This document shows positions 12,092-23,000 of a stretch of 64,000 bases of DNA, one piece after another. Numbering within the stretch: position 1 is the first letter of the stretch; each line of letters starts with the position of its first letter. Made by a program: the position numbers and the translations under genes. A model generated the notes under the pieces. That model was not told the DNA's origin. It saw nothing but the letters and a program-made list of their open reading frames with translations, and did not search any database. This DNA is from Dryas octopetala (lineage: Eukaryota > Streptophyta > Magnoliopsida > Rosales > Rosaceae), in NCBI GenBank assembly GCA_963921425.1, contig OY992832.1, positions 24,278,835-24,342,834 of the forward strand, in the 5' to 3' direction.

Positions 12092-12542
12092 ATTTATTAG
12101 ATTTACTTTACTAGTATTTAGTGGGTCATGTACGTATGGAGTAATTAAGACAGTCTCATACAAGTGGTCTTTGAGTCAATAAAGGTTTAACATTAGTGGT
12201 AGGAGTTTGTTATGAGAATGAGTCTTTTGTTGAATGAGTTGTATGAGTCATTAGGATGTTTCCCTAGTTTCTAGTAGTACTTGAGTAAATGAAGGGATAT
12301 GATGTAGTGTGTGGTTATATGTAATACAATCTCCTATTTAAGGAGTAGAACTATTAATAAAATGAGACGTTGAATATTGCAGTAAAAGATTAAACATCAC
12401 CTTGTGTGTCTTTAATGGAGGTCAGGTTCTCCTCAGTTTAAACCAGCGGAGGTCTTGCCCCCTTGAAGTGGCATATTCTCATCTATTTTTTATTTTATTT
12501 TTTTCTTGTTAATTTAAGATACAACATTTTAGGCTCATAACA
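12092..12542 (+). mobile_element. solo LTR, right piece
   Basis: Continuation of the LTR begun at 2292, ending CATAACA. It contains TATTTAAGG near 12333 and AATAAAA soon after, the usual promoter/poly(A) layout of an LTR read in the plus direction. It lies within copia pol-coding sequence: the residues EIV before it and TLFVPSQ after it are neighbours in intact relatives. Confidence 0.6.
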
Positions 12543-13835
12543 CACAATCTCATTTGAAGCCACTTTAGAGCGAATGAAATGACAATCCACTTCAATGTGC
12601 TTTATCCATTCATGAAACATTAGGTTTCTAGCAATATGAATAGTTTCTTGGGTAACATAATAAAGAGGAGTTAGATCTTGCACTAAGATTCCAAATTCTT
12701 ATAAAAGACTTTTCAACCAAGTTAGCTCACAAGTTATGTGAGCCATTGCACGATATTCTGCCTTAGCACTTAATCAAGCAAAAATTGACTGCTTCTTACG
12801 TCACAAGATTTCCTCCTATAATAGTACAATATCCTATTGTTGATCTTCCATTTGAGCGAGAACCTTCCCAGTCTGCGTCAATATACCCTTCAATGCGAAG
12901 ATGTCTTGAAGAAATTGGTAGAAAAGCTAGACCATGACCTCTTGTACCCTTGAGGTACTTTAAAATATGTATACTTGCATTCATGTAAGGGACTTATGGG
13001 TCAGCCATGAATTGACTCAGCACACAGTGTGCATATAAAATATTTGGTCGAGTAATAGTTAGGTAAATTAATTTACCAACTAGTCTTCTATACATTCTAA
13101 GATCATCAATTAACTCACCACCATCAGTCATCAATTTTTAGCTTAGTCTTCATAGGTGAAGCAACCAGTTTAGCTCCAAGATAACATATATCTCTCAAAA
13201 GATCAAAAACACATTTTCGTTGAGACAAATAAATACATTTATTAGATCTAGCAATCTCAATACTAAGGAAATAACGAAGCTTGCCCAGATCTTTAGTATG
13301 AAAGTTTGAACTAAGATGACTAATCAAAATATGAATTTACTTACTATCACTTCCAATAATAACAATGTCATCAACATAAACAAACAAGATCACAATACCA
13401 CGTTATGTTTTCTTAAATAACATTGATTGATCAACTTGACTTCTAGTCATTCCATAAGTAACCCTAAATCTATTGAATTTATCAAAACTATGCGCGAGGA
13501 TATTTTTTAAGTCCATAAATAGATTTATGCAGATGACAAACATACTCCCCCTTAGATTCAAACCAGGTGGTTTAGCCATGTGCACGGTCTCACTTAGATT
13601 AGCATGCAAAAAGACATTCTTAACATCAATTTGATGAAGTGGCCAATCAAAATTTACAACAAGAGATATAACAATACAAACAAAGTTGAGCTTGACCACT
13701 GGAGATAAAGTTTAGTGTAATCAAGACCATATGTATAGGTGAAGCCTTTTGCAATAAGGCTCACATTTAACCTGTCAATTGTACCATCTGAATTTTGCTA
13801 CACTGTAAAAACCCAACAACAGCAAACAATATGTG
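12543..13835 (-). mobile_element. old Ty1/copia pol fossil (RT to RNase H)
   Basis: Minus-strand pieces read from right to left: WVFTV and NSDGTIDR..IAKGFTYTYGLDY (start of RT, about 13700-13815), HQIDVKNVFLHANLSE (RT core), DLGKLRYFLSIEIARS, then LKYLKGTRGHGLAF and YIDADWEGS (RNase H), and HIEVDCHFIRSKV (end). The segment carries many breaks and has no LTRs of its own in place. Its last residues continue at 2215-2286 on the other side of the nested insertions. Fossil, much older than the Sirevirus inside it. Confidence 0.8.
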
Positions 13836-13929
13836 CACTAATAGTCCAAAACAGCATGATCACTAATTTGAATTGACAGGCACATATGAATGGTTATTGA
13901 ATTCATAGAGGGTATATAAGTGTTGTTCT

Positions 13930-14660
13930 TCCATAATGACGCATTTTTATTCCATCAGCGTACTCACCATGACTTCCCTCGATGTTTGATCAACAGGGTT
14001 ACCATTAGCTCTCCGATGAGTAAGTTTGAAAACCTCACTCCAGTTTGGCTCTTCACCATTGTGATCTTGAGCCTGGAAAAATCACATATTGTTATACAAA
14101 TATGAAACTACCCAATCAAAACTAAGTTGCTTATTTCATTGTTACATCTCAAGTTATGACATATTGCTTACATATTCATCTCTCACTTGGGCACGTGATT
14201 TTTTCCTAGTAGTATGGCCCATTAGTAACCTCCCACAATTCACGGTGTTAATTTCACATCGAATCTATTGCAAACATCACACCAAAATCATAAAACGGTT
14301 ACGAGCTATATACTTTCATTTTAAATCTTTAGATAGATAACATGTGCACTTCAATATCATTCATGTTGTTCTCACCACCTTGGTAGACTTATAACATGCA
14401 ACAAAAATCATGTTCTCACATTTCCCTCATCTGAATCCTAGTGTGCAACAAGCCTCAACCACTTATCCAGATCAACATGGTCATCTCCACACACAAACCT
14501 TTTGTTGGTGTTGTAGAAGGACTCGTGCCAGTCCTTCTTGAGATGACACTTGTGGTGTTTCCACCTAGCTATCATTTATTTTTCCTCTACAGCCAAGCAC
14601 ATCATGTGACTCAAAGACCTTGTCCTTTCATCACTCCAGTCAATGGTAGCTTATGACATA
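13930..14660 (-). pseudogene. Ptta/En-Spm (CACTA-type) transposase_24 remnant
   Basis: Minus-strand conceptual pieces, in order: ARWKHHKCHLKKDWHESF (about 14510-14570), DLDKWLRLVAH (about 14450), GRLLMGHTTRKKSRAQVRDEY (about 14165-14240), and after an intron-like TTTTTCCAG, EVFKLTHRRANGNPVD (about 14000-14045). The layout W-x-LKK, DKW..LV, G-T-KKS-A-VR-E and EVF..TH.R.NG..VD is that of the plant transposase_24 family carried by CACTA elements. Stops interrupt the pieces and the CACTA termini are not visible here, so this is a degraded internal fragment. It abuts the copia fossil at about 13835. Confidence 0.5.
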
Positions 14661-14959
14661 TGATACGATTCAAGAATTGGATCTATTCCACTGATATCAC
14701 AACTTTATAACAAATGTGGATTAAATTGAAAAAAAACTAACCGGTACATATATACTATTGGAAAATATGATACCTCAATCTTTCTCCATGCATAGTCCAG
14801 TAAATATCCCCTAAACCTTCTCTAGTCTAGCACATCTATTAAGAACAGTGTTAGATCAATCGCATATTACTCAAGATATTTATCATACCTTGCTATTGTC
14901 TTGGAAGGGGTAAAGCCTATCCATATCTGTTAAACCTAACCACCTTAGGGTGCTATATC

Positions 14960-15145
14960 TCAGTTCTCCCTATTGCGACCCATGTGAGCTTGAACATCAT
15001 TGAAAGGGTTAAGGGCATCATTATTCACCTGTGATTCATCTTGCAAATATGCTTGTTCCACATCAGTACCTATTTGGATATGGACTGGTGCCTCATCACC
15101 CTCTACGACCATGTTTTGAGTTTCAATAACTATGTCAACTTCCAT
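14960..15145 (-). pseudogene. small open frame upstream of the transposase remnant
   Basis: 61 codons starting MEVDIVIETQNMVVEG and ending HMGRNREN, acidic and without a recognised motif. It lies on the same strand just upstream of the transposase_24 pieces, and the sequence below it (SWLGLTDMDRLYPF-like words in another frame, then GTATGA) looks exon-like. It may be the N-terminal part of the same transposon gene. Function not recognised. Confidence 0.25.
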
Positions 15146-16935
15146 TTGGAATTGATCAATGTCTTCTTGTTAGGGATTAGTCATGTCAATGGCTTCATAC
15201 TAGGAAACACAAAACATGAGTTGTAAATAGACAATCCTTGTGATTTCTTCATTTTGATAATGAAACTCACACATGTAACACTAATAACTCATTGCACATA
15301 CATGTGGTGACACTTTTTATGTTAGAAACATTTTGCAAAGTACTATAAACACCAATTAAAGGGTTTATTGCATCAGACGATTAAGTTAACAGCATGTTAC
15401 TATTTCTTTTGTAGTAGTCATGCCCTGTTTTTGAACAACATATTTAAAATAGGTTATCTAATATAGACCATTAGATATTTACTGCTAACACAGTCAAGTG
15501 TTTATTGAGGGAATAAACAGTCATATTAATTGAGTGCATAACCTACTATTAACTATCACACACTGCTACACAAATGGGGTTAGAGGACACATCGGTAAAG
15601 GGTAAAGAGAAATGTTTTTCAACTACACGTACCCTAAGGAGTGATTTTAGGACATTAAGGATGTTTAATTTTAATAGCATCCTCTTATATTCTTTTATTT
15701 GGACACTTTCTTTACTTTAATGTTCTAAAGGGTGTTTTAAAATATCGAAACGTTTATAAACTTTCTCACTCAATTCATTCTTGTTCGTCAAGACATGTAC
15801 AGACACAAGCCATTTTAAAAAATCATAACATAGACTTGCAATTGAGAGCATGAGTTGTTCTTAAGAACTGATGATTTATCTATGTTTCCTATCCTACCTT
15901 AATTATTCTAAATAAAAAATCTGAAAACAAACAAGTGCATTTGGATGCATTGACAAAGTTCGTTATTGTTATTCAATGACTCCCAAGAGCAACTTAACTT
16001 TTCATTCTTCATATAGTATTGGAGATGAATTAATGTTTAATTTATATATTTTGGTTCTACAAATGCAATGCATCAAAGTACATAACCTTACTAAATTCAA
16101 ACCACTAAGTCGCACAAACAAATTTCAAGCCTCATAATTGTACAAACAGTTTTAAATAAAAAATGTTGTTATCATGCACATACCAGTTCAGAATATGAGA
16201 CCACTTAATTTAAACCACTTAGTAGTCAAGATTATTCAATATCATAAATAATCATGTTTACTCAATATACTTATGTTTATCTTGAATATTCATTATTTAT
16301 TCATTAATACTGATGTTCATTTAATATCATCAAAAAGTAGTGCAGAAAGATATCTTGAGACCACTAAATTCAAATCGCTAACACAAACATGGAAATGAAA
16401 AAACTGTCCAAACTGCTAAAAACTTAAAACATTCAAAACTGCTACAAAAAAGAACATTGAGTAAGATGATAGTGTCTTCTTAATATGGTACAACTCGTGT
16501 ATTATTTAACTCATAAATGTTTCAATCTCATGCTTACCTGATTGCTCAGTATTTTCAAGCTTGTAGTCCGACCAATTCTTGAAATCAACAAAGTCCAATG
16601 GGCGCCAACCTTGTCACAAAAACAACAAACCCAAATGATCATCTCTAAGTCATCAACCCCCTTCACAAAGTTGAAGGAAATTTCATGAATTTCCATAGCA
16701 CAGCCACGGATTTCAATAACAATAGGAAGAGAAGAAGCTCATATCTAATTTCTCCCACCTTTGCGCAACATTAGTGGCAGAGTTCATCCCCAAATTTTTC
16801 TGCATAAGAAACCCTTCTGCAACTAGGTGGAAATGGTGTCTCAAGGGGTAGCATCCATAGATTTTGGGGTTCTGTGCACCAACCACTCTCCATTGTGCCT
16901 CTGTTTTTCCACATTTACCCTTGCCACCTGTTGTG
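15146..16935. other. AT-rich stretch with one exon-like frame
   Basis: Mostly low-complexity AT-rich sequence. At 16511-16696 on the minus strand, 61 codons begin MEIHEISFNF and contain the CCFCDKVGAHW cysteine cluster. They run into a donor-like CAG/GTAAGC at about 16540. It could be an exon of a transposon gene in the same orientation as the transposase remnant to its left. No family was recognised. Confidence 0.25.
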
Positions 16936-17950
16936 TTTTAATTATTACTCGCAAGTGTACGAGTCTAAAGTATAGACGACACTTTTCCTCAAGGAGTGTT
17001 GAAAAATAGATACACTAATTTAAAACTCTAAATCAATTTAAATCTAACCTAGCTAAGAGTTGGTTGGTGATTATTTATTGTAGACTAAATTAAAAAAGAA
17101 AATAAATGCAAGAAACTAAAGTGCAAAAATAAATACAAAAGAGAAATGTATAGGAATTTAGACAATGGTAGAAACTAAGGTTTTGGATTTCAAACCACTA
17201 TTTGACAACCTAGAGCATTTATCTAACAATTTCCCAAAGGAGCTAGAGCACCAAAGAATCAATTTGATGCTCTCTCCAAATATTTTTATATTTTAAGCAC
17301 AAAAATTACATATTTAGGTATAGCATTGTCTAGCTTATGGATGTACAACTTCTAAGCATTCCATGTGAAACCAAATCTAAGGTAACTACAAAAAATCAAA
17401 AGAGATTGCTTATAAAAATTACAAAACCAAACATATTGTAGGAGTAGGCTCTAACTACCCAATATACATGGCATAATGGGTGAAAGAAACCATTTTTTCA
17501 CTTTAATGACAAATGATATTTATTAAATATAAGTTGTTTAACATAGAAAATGTTAAATAAATAACTAATGGGTCATACCATGGTGGTGTTTCCTCCTCAA
17601 CCTTGATGAGGAGGTTAGAAACCTACCATGGTGAGTTTCATCCCCATTAAATAAAATAAGGAACTACTAAATTAAAGAGAGCAATAGAAGGAATAACTAA
17701 ATGACATATATTAAATAAAAGCATAAGATAAAAATGTGCTACAATAAAATAAACTCTCAAACTCTCCCATAAATTCCACCCCCAAAGGGATGGATAATTC
17801 CTCACCAAAGAACCTAGTTAATAAAATTGTAAAATTTAAAAGCTAGAGTAAAAGATATCTGAAAGAGGTTAAAAGCTTCCTTTAAATAGGCAAGAGCTAA
17901 GGTAGAAAATATCATATGAAGAGGACACATGGCGCATGAATAGAGGCTGG
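16936..17950. other. unclassified dispersed-repeat-like stretch
   Basis: Contains a short palindrome (ACTCGCAAGTGTACGAGT, about 16948-16965) followed by AT-rich sequence without coding potential. The wording resembles dispersed plant repeats I have seen, but I cannot assign it to a family from sequence alone. Confidence 0.2.
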
Positions 17951-17952
<2 letters not shown>

Positions 17953-18000
<48 letters not shown>

Positions 18001-18124
18001 GCACGGAAAGAGAGGCTGGCAGAAGGCTGGGAACAGCTGCCTCCTCCACGTGGTGCGCGCTGATTGGAGAGAAGAAAGAAAAGGTTGCGGCTTGCGGCTC
18101 AGCGGAAGAAAGAGAGAGCAAGAT

Positions 18125-18169
<45 letters not shown>

Positions 18170-18184
18170 GTGAGTGAGTGAGTG
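17953..18184. repeat. two (GA)n microsatellites and a (GTGA)n tail
   Basis: (GA)n runs at about 17953-17999 and 18127-18166, the second grading into GTGA repeats to 18184. Long open frames on both strands here (poly-RE or poly-LS) are artefacts of the dinucleotide repeat. Confidence 0.9.
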
Positions 18185-18912
18185 ACAAGGAAGCTTCCCA
18201 TTGTGACCGTTGGGCTTTCCGGGCTTGGCAGCTGGGCTTCTCTTCTTGTTCTTTTCTTCTTTATTTCTTCTCATGGGCTGGGCAATTTTTCTTCTTTCTT
18301 TTCTATATATATAAGCATAATGAAAATATTTGGAGCATTAAATAATTAAATGGCATAACTAGTTATCAATAAATATGAATTTTTGTATTTTTCATAGGCT
18401 CTTCATGGGCTCTAATTGATTTATAACTTATTCAAGAATTTGAATACGTTGCAACGCATTGGATTCGAATATATATTTATTTATTTATTAAAATACGTAT
18501 TCACTGAGGCAACTTAGACCATATTCATAGGAGTATATACTTTAAGTTTCCAAATCTTTGAATCCTTCAAAGATTTGTTTTAAGCAACCCATCTATTTCA
18601 TGGCACATCATATCTTTCCATTTGAGAATTATTTCTAACAATTTGCTTTATATCTGTTAAAAAAGTACTATAGTTTGGCAATATGCTTCAACCATTTCAT
18701 AAAGTATGTATATCTCCATGTAGAGTGAACACGTTAGATTTACTAGATTTCTTAATTGAATCGTGGTTGCATCTATAAAAAATAATATTTTTCTTTGTAA
18801 TCTCATTTCACATTGAGAACCTTGTGCCATAATTAGCAATGAAATTTTGCTTTACTGCAAACATCCGTTTATAACCTTTATGGTTTAACATCTTTCCGGT
18901 ATTTGAGCTATA
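18185..18912. other. AT-rich intergenic sequence left of the Tat element
   Basis: No coding frame, inverted repeat or recognised family was seen. The stretch ends at the target duplication of the Tat element. Confidence 0.5.
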
Positions 18913-18917
18913 CGTTT
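18913..18917. repeat. 5-bp target duplication of the Tat element (left copy)
   Basis: CGTTT before the LTR; the same bases follow the right LTR at 31456-31460. Confidence 0.9.
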
Positions 18918-19958
18918 TGTTTGTGGATAAACCCACACCGATCCAACAGCCAATCAGGGCTGGACACGTGGCTGGTCAGATCTGACTTCAATGTTTGACT
19001 TCTCAGCAGTCAGACTTTGACCTCTACATCATCACTGCTCAGCACTTCCTCCGCCAGCTCAGATCGGGTCTCCATGCCGAGTCCTCCATGCTCGGTCCGA
19101 GCCGAACCGATGATCTTCCAAGGGATTGAGTGTCCATCTTTCCACGGTCATCCCGGTTCGGCTCGGCTCGGCGCAGAAGTGACCTCCTTTCGAGTTCTGG
19201 CGTCAGCCAGTTAGGGCTCGGAGGGACCCCTATCTACTGGACCGGCTCGGTCTGGCATCCCATGTCCGACCCGATCACACATGGGCTTCATGTATACGCA
19301 TACGAACATGTGTTCGGGTCGGCTCGGCTCTCCGCCGCCATTCCCAGGAAGATCACGTTGGGATGAACCGCCACACTTAAATGCACCTGACAAAGGTCTT
19401 CTGACAGAAGAGACAATCCAGCCTGCATCCATAACTACTGAAGGTGTTCACCTGGATCTTCCATACTTGCATTCAATGCAGCATTGAATGCAAAGGAGGT
19501 GGATAGCTGTGCATGCCACTGTTCACGACCGAATGCGTGGATCTTTCTCAGCCAGCCAGTCACATGCAGGTAACTTACTCATCACAAACTCCTTTACCTA
19601 TATATACCAACTCATATGTGCAAAAAGAGAGAGCTAGCTATCAACCTCTCACCAGACAAACACTTACCAAAATTTCCACTCACCCAAGAGCATACCCAAC
19701 TTGCTGAGAATAAACCCAGAACACTTGCCTTGTTCTTCCTATTCTCCCAAGTTCATCCTTTGTTCTTCCTCACCTACCATCAAACACCATCACTGACTTC
19801 ATCATCGGAGCGTGTTTGGCTGGTACCACACCGGTCCATCTCCTTTGATCTTGTTTCTCTTACAGGAAGATCCCACATCATCATCCAGCGAGGCTTCGGA
19901 TCAGCCAAGTCATCACCTCTAAGTTGTTGCATCTCTCTTACGGAAATTTGCATCAACA
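18918..19958 (+). repeat. 5' LTR of the Tat element (1,041 bp)
   Basis: Begins TGTTTGTGG and ends ATCAACA, same length as the right LTR at 30415-31455. A TATATATA box-like motif lies near 19600. Short open frames repeated in both LTRs are not genes. Confidence 0.92.
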
Positions 19959-19960
19959 GA

Positions 19961-19979
19961 TTGGCGCCGTCTGTGGGAA
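19961..19979 (+). promoter_or_regulatory. primer binding site of the Tat element
   Basis: TTGGCGCCGTCTGTGGGAA two bases inside the 5' LTR. It is the usual TGGCGCC-type primer site of Tat/Athila-group gypsy elements. I did not assign the tRNA with certainty. Confidence 0.75.
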
Positions 19980-20042
19980 GATCATCTTCAGCCGTTGTGT
20001 TCATCACCACGAGTGCTAAGTTCTTCCTCCAAACAAGTCATC

Positions 20043-23000
20043 ATGGCTACCATCTTTCGTGACAGCAGTTCTTCTTCAGGAGCGTCTCAGAATGATGAAC
20101 AACATCAGCCTGAGACACCTGAGAAGACGAGGGGAGCACAACTCCCTAGGACACCAAAATCCAAAGGTCCCTCGAAAATGAGGGCTGCTCATAAACTCCT
20201 TAAGGAGAGTCAACGGCATCTGGCCGCTGAGAATGCACTTCTCAAGCAGAATAATGAGCTGCTCGTAAAACAGGCCGAGCTGGCCGGGGAACTTGCACGC
20301 CATCGTGCTCAGCTCGAGAACAGTGACAGATCGGGTTTCCGATCGCGCCGGACCCGAACCGAGCAGGAGGTCCTTTCACCGTCTCCTTCTCGGCAGAGCA
20401 CTCCAGCCGAGCCGAGCGAACAGACCGTTCGGCAGGATACGGATTGCACCTTCCCGGGCTTCGAGGACATGCCCCCGGCCGAACAGGCCGAATTCCTGAA
20501 CGCCCACCGTCTCCTTCAGCAAAAGCAGGCGGCCTTCGGGAAACGTTTTCCCGGGAGTTCGAGGGAAAACCGTGCCGAACCGAATACAAATCAGCGACCC
20601 CCAGCCCGATCCAGGTTGGGGGCCATCAGTCCAACCGATTCGGCCGAACCCAGGGTCCCAATCAGGGATAGGCTCGGCCCCACCGCCAGCCAAGATCCTT
20701 CCCCATCAGGAGCTCATTCGGGGAGACGATCTGTGAGCGACCGGCTGGGATCTACTATGGTCATGTCAGATCGACGACCAGTAGGCGAGAGGATCACTCG
20801 TCAGCCGGTGAATGAGAGACTCGGTAACCGGACCGAGTGCTCGGGGGAAACTGCGGCCGAGCCGACCCCACCCAATGTGGAAAACCTTGTCCGGGATTTG
20901 GTCCAAAGCCAAATCCGGAGTGTCCACGATCGGTTCGGCCAGGTCGAGGTCTCCAAGGGGTACAACGGTAGAGTCGACCATGGGGAAGAGCTTCCCCTCC
21001 CGTACGCCAGCAGGATCATGGATGCTGAGGTCTCTCGGGATACGAAACCCCCCAAGATGGATCAGTACGACGGGACTAAGGATCCTTACGACCATCTTGA
21101 CAGCTTCAGATACGCCATGGAGGCCCGTCAGGCGTCCGAGGCCACAAAGTGCAGAATCTTCCCTTCAACCTTGAAGGGCTCGGCTCGGGGATGGTTCCGA
21201 ACTCTCCAGCCGAACTCCATTGACTCTTTCTCCGATCTCCGGAGAGCCTTCCTGACGAGATATCGGGTTGTATCCGAACGACTCTACAACTTGAACGATA
21301 TGTCGCTTATCAAACAGCAGGAAGGGGAGAGCCTGAAGACCTATCTGATCCGCTTCAACATCGAATACACGAAGTGTGACGACTGCGACGACAGATCGGC
21401 TAAGAACGCTCTCATGCAAGGTCTGCTCGCCGGGGGACTCCGCTCCCATCTGATAAGGAACCCTCCATCCACCTACGATGAGCTCTCTGCTGAAGCCACA
21501 AAATGGGCGCGGGCTGAGGAGTGGGATGCTCAGGTGGAGACCCTGAACTCCAAGCCGACCCCGGCCAAACGAAAGGAGGGAGAGGTCGCGAGCCCTAAGC
21601 CTCAGGCCCAAACCAAGAAGTCTCGAGTTGAAGAGCCGCGCCAACTTCTGGGCAAGGGGCCCAAGTTCATCCAGTACACAGAGTACACTCCCCTCAACGC
21701 CGGTCTGGAGACGATCTTCTCCAAAATCAAGGACCAACTCCCAGCTGCAAGGGAGATCAAGGGACCACCCCCAGACAAGATCAGGGAGGGCGTCTTCTGC
21801 AAGTACCACTCCAATCACGGCCACGTAACGGGTGATTGCTACGCCCTCCGCGACGGGATTGAGACTCTTGCCCGGGCGGGTAAGATCAATCAATTCCTGG
21901 CCGGCGGGCCTAGGGTACCCAAGGCCGCACTGAAGAAGCCCACCAACACCATCGACGTCCGGGATGCTGCCATCGGATCGATCGGCGGGGGGCCAACCTT
22001 CGTGGGAAACTCAAACCGATCCCAAAAGGAGTACGTCAGACAGGCGGCTCAAGCCCACGAGTCCCTGTCGATCCAGGCGGGTCAGCCCAGCACTTCCAAA
22101 AGACAACGGAAAGACTGGGCACCGGTCACCTTTGAGCCAAACGAGGCGAATGAGATCATCTTCCCCCACTATGATCCGGTCGTCATAGTGGCTGAGGTGA
22201 CCGGGACTACCATCGCGCGCTCCTTCGTCGATGGAGGGAGCTCAGTCAACATCCTCTACCACTCTGCGTTCGCGCAGATGGGCATCGGCGAGGATAAGCT
22301 AGAGACTGACACTCCCGCCTTGGTCAGGTTCGGGGGAGAAGTGGTTCAGCCCCTCGGACACATCTACCTTCCCCTTTCGCTCGGGAAGGGACCAATCAAG
22401 AAGACTTGTATGACGTACTTCATCGTCGTCAAGCGGCAATCAGCCTACAACATCATCCTGGGCAGACCAGCTCTGGTCGACCTCGACTGTATCGTCCACT
22501 ACGCCAACCTCCTTATCAAATGTCCGGTGGGCGACGATTGCATGGTCATTCAGGGAGACCAGTGCTCCGCTCGGTCTTGCTACGCCACTTCAATCAAGCA
22601 GAAGGGTCAGCTGCCGAACTCACAGGAACTTGACTCCATCGCCGATTCGGGTAGGTGGCCGAGGGCGGAAACATTGGACTTCACTTCCGAGCCGAACCCA
22701 GACTCTCGGCCTCTCCCCGCCGAGGCCTGGGAAGAAGTGCCGATCTCAGACGATACCCCGGATCGGCTCGTCCGAGTAGGAGCCCAGCTCGACCCTGAAC
22801 AGCGATCAGCCATACTCGACTTCCTCTGCGCCAATGCGGAGGTGTTCGCCTGGTCTTACGATAACATGCCAGGCATATCGTCTGACGTGATCACCCACAG
22901 GCTGAACATCGATCCGGGATGCAAACCGGTCCGTCATAAGAGGAGGTCGTATGATCCGGTCAGATACGCCGCCATGGCCGAAGAGGTGACCAAGTTGCAA

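Noticed and set aside
13798-13815. CACTGTAAAAACCC looking like a CACTA terminal repeat
   Set aside because: On the minus strand it reads WVFTV, which is the normal start of copia reverse transcriptase, continuous with the fossil to its left. No opposite terminus was found.
17869-18274. Open frames of about 110-120 codons on both strands
   Set aside because: They are translations of (GA)n repeats with Ser-Leu or Arg-Glu runs.
19017-19707. Short frames repeated in both Tat LTRs
   Set aside because: Same reasoning: duplicate pairs at 30514-31204 show that they are part of the LTR.
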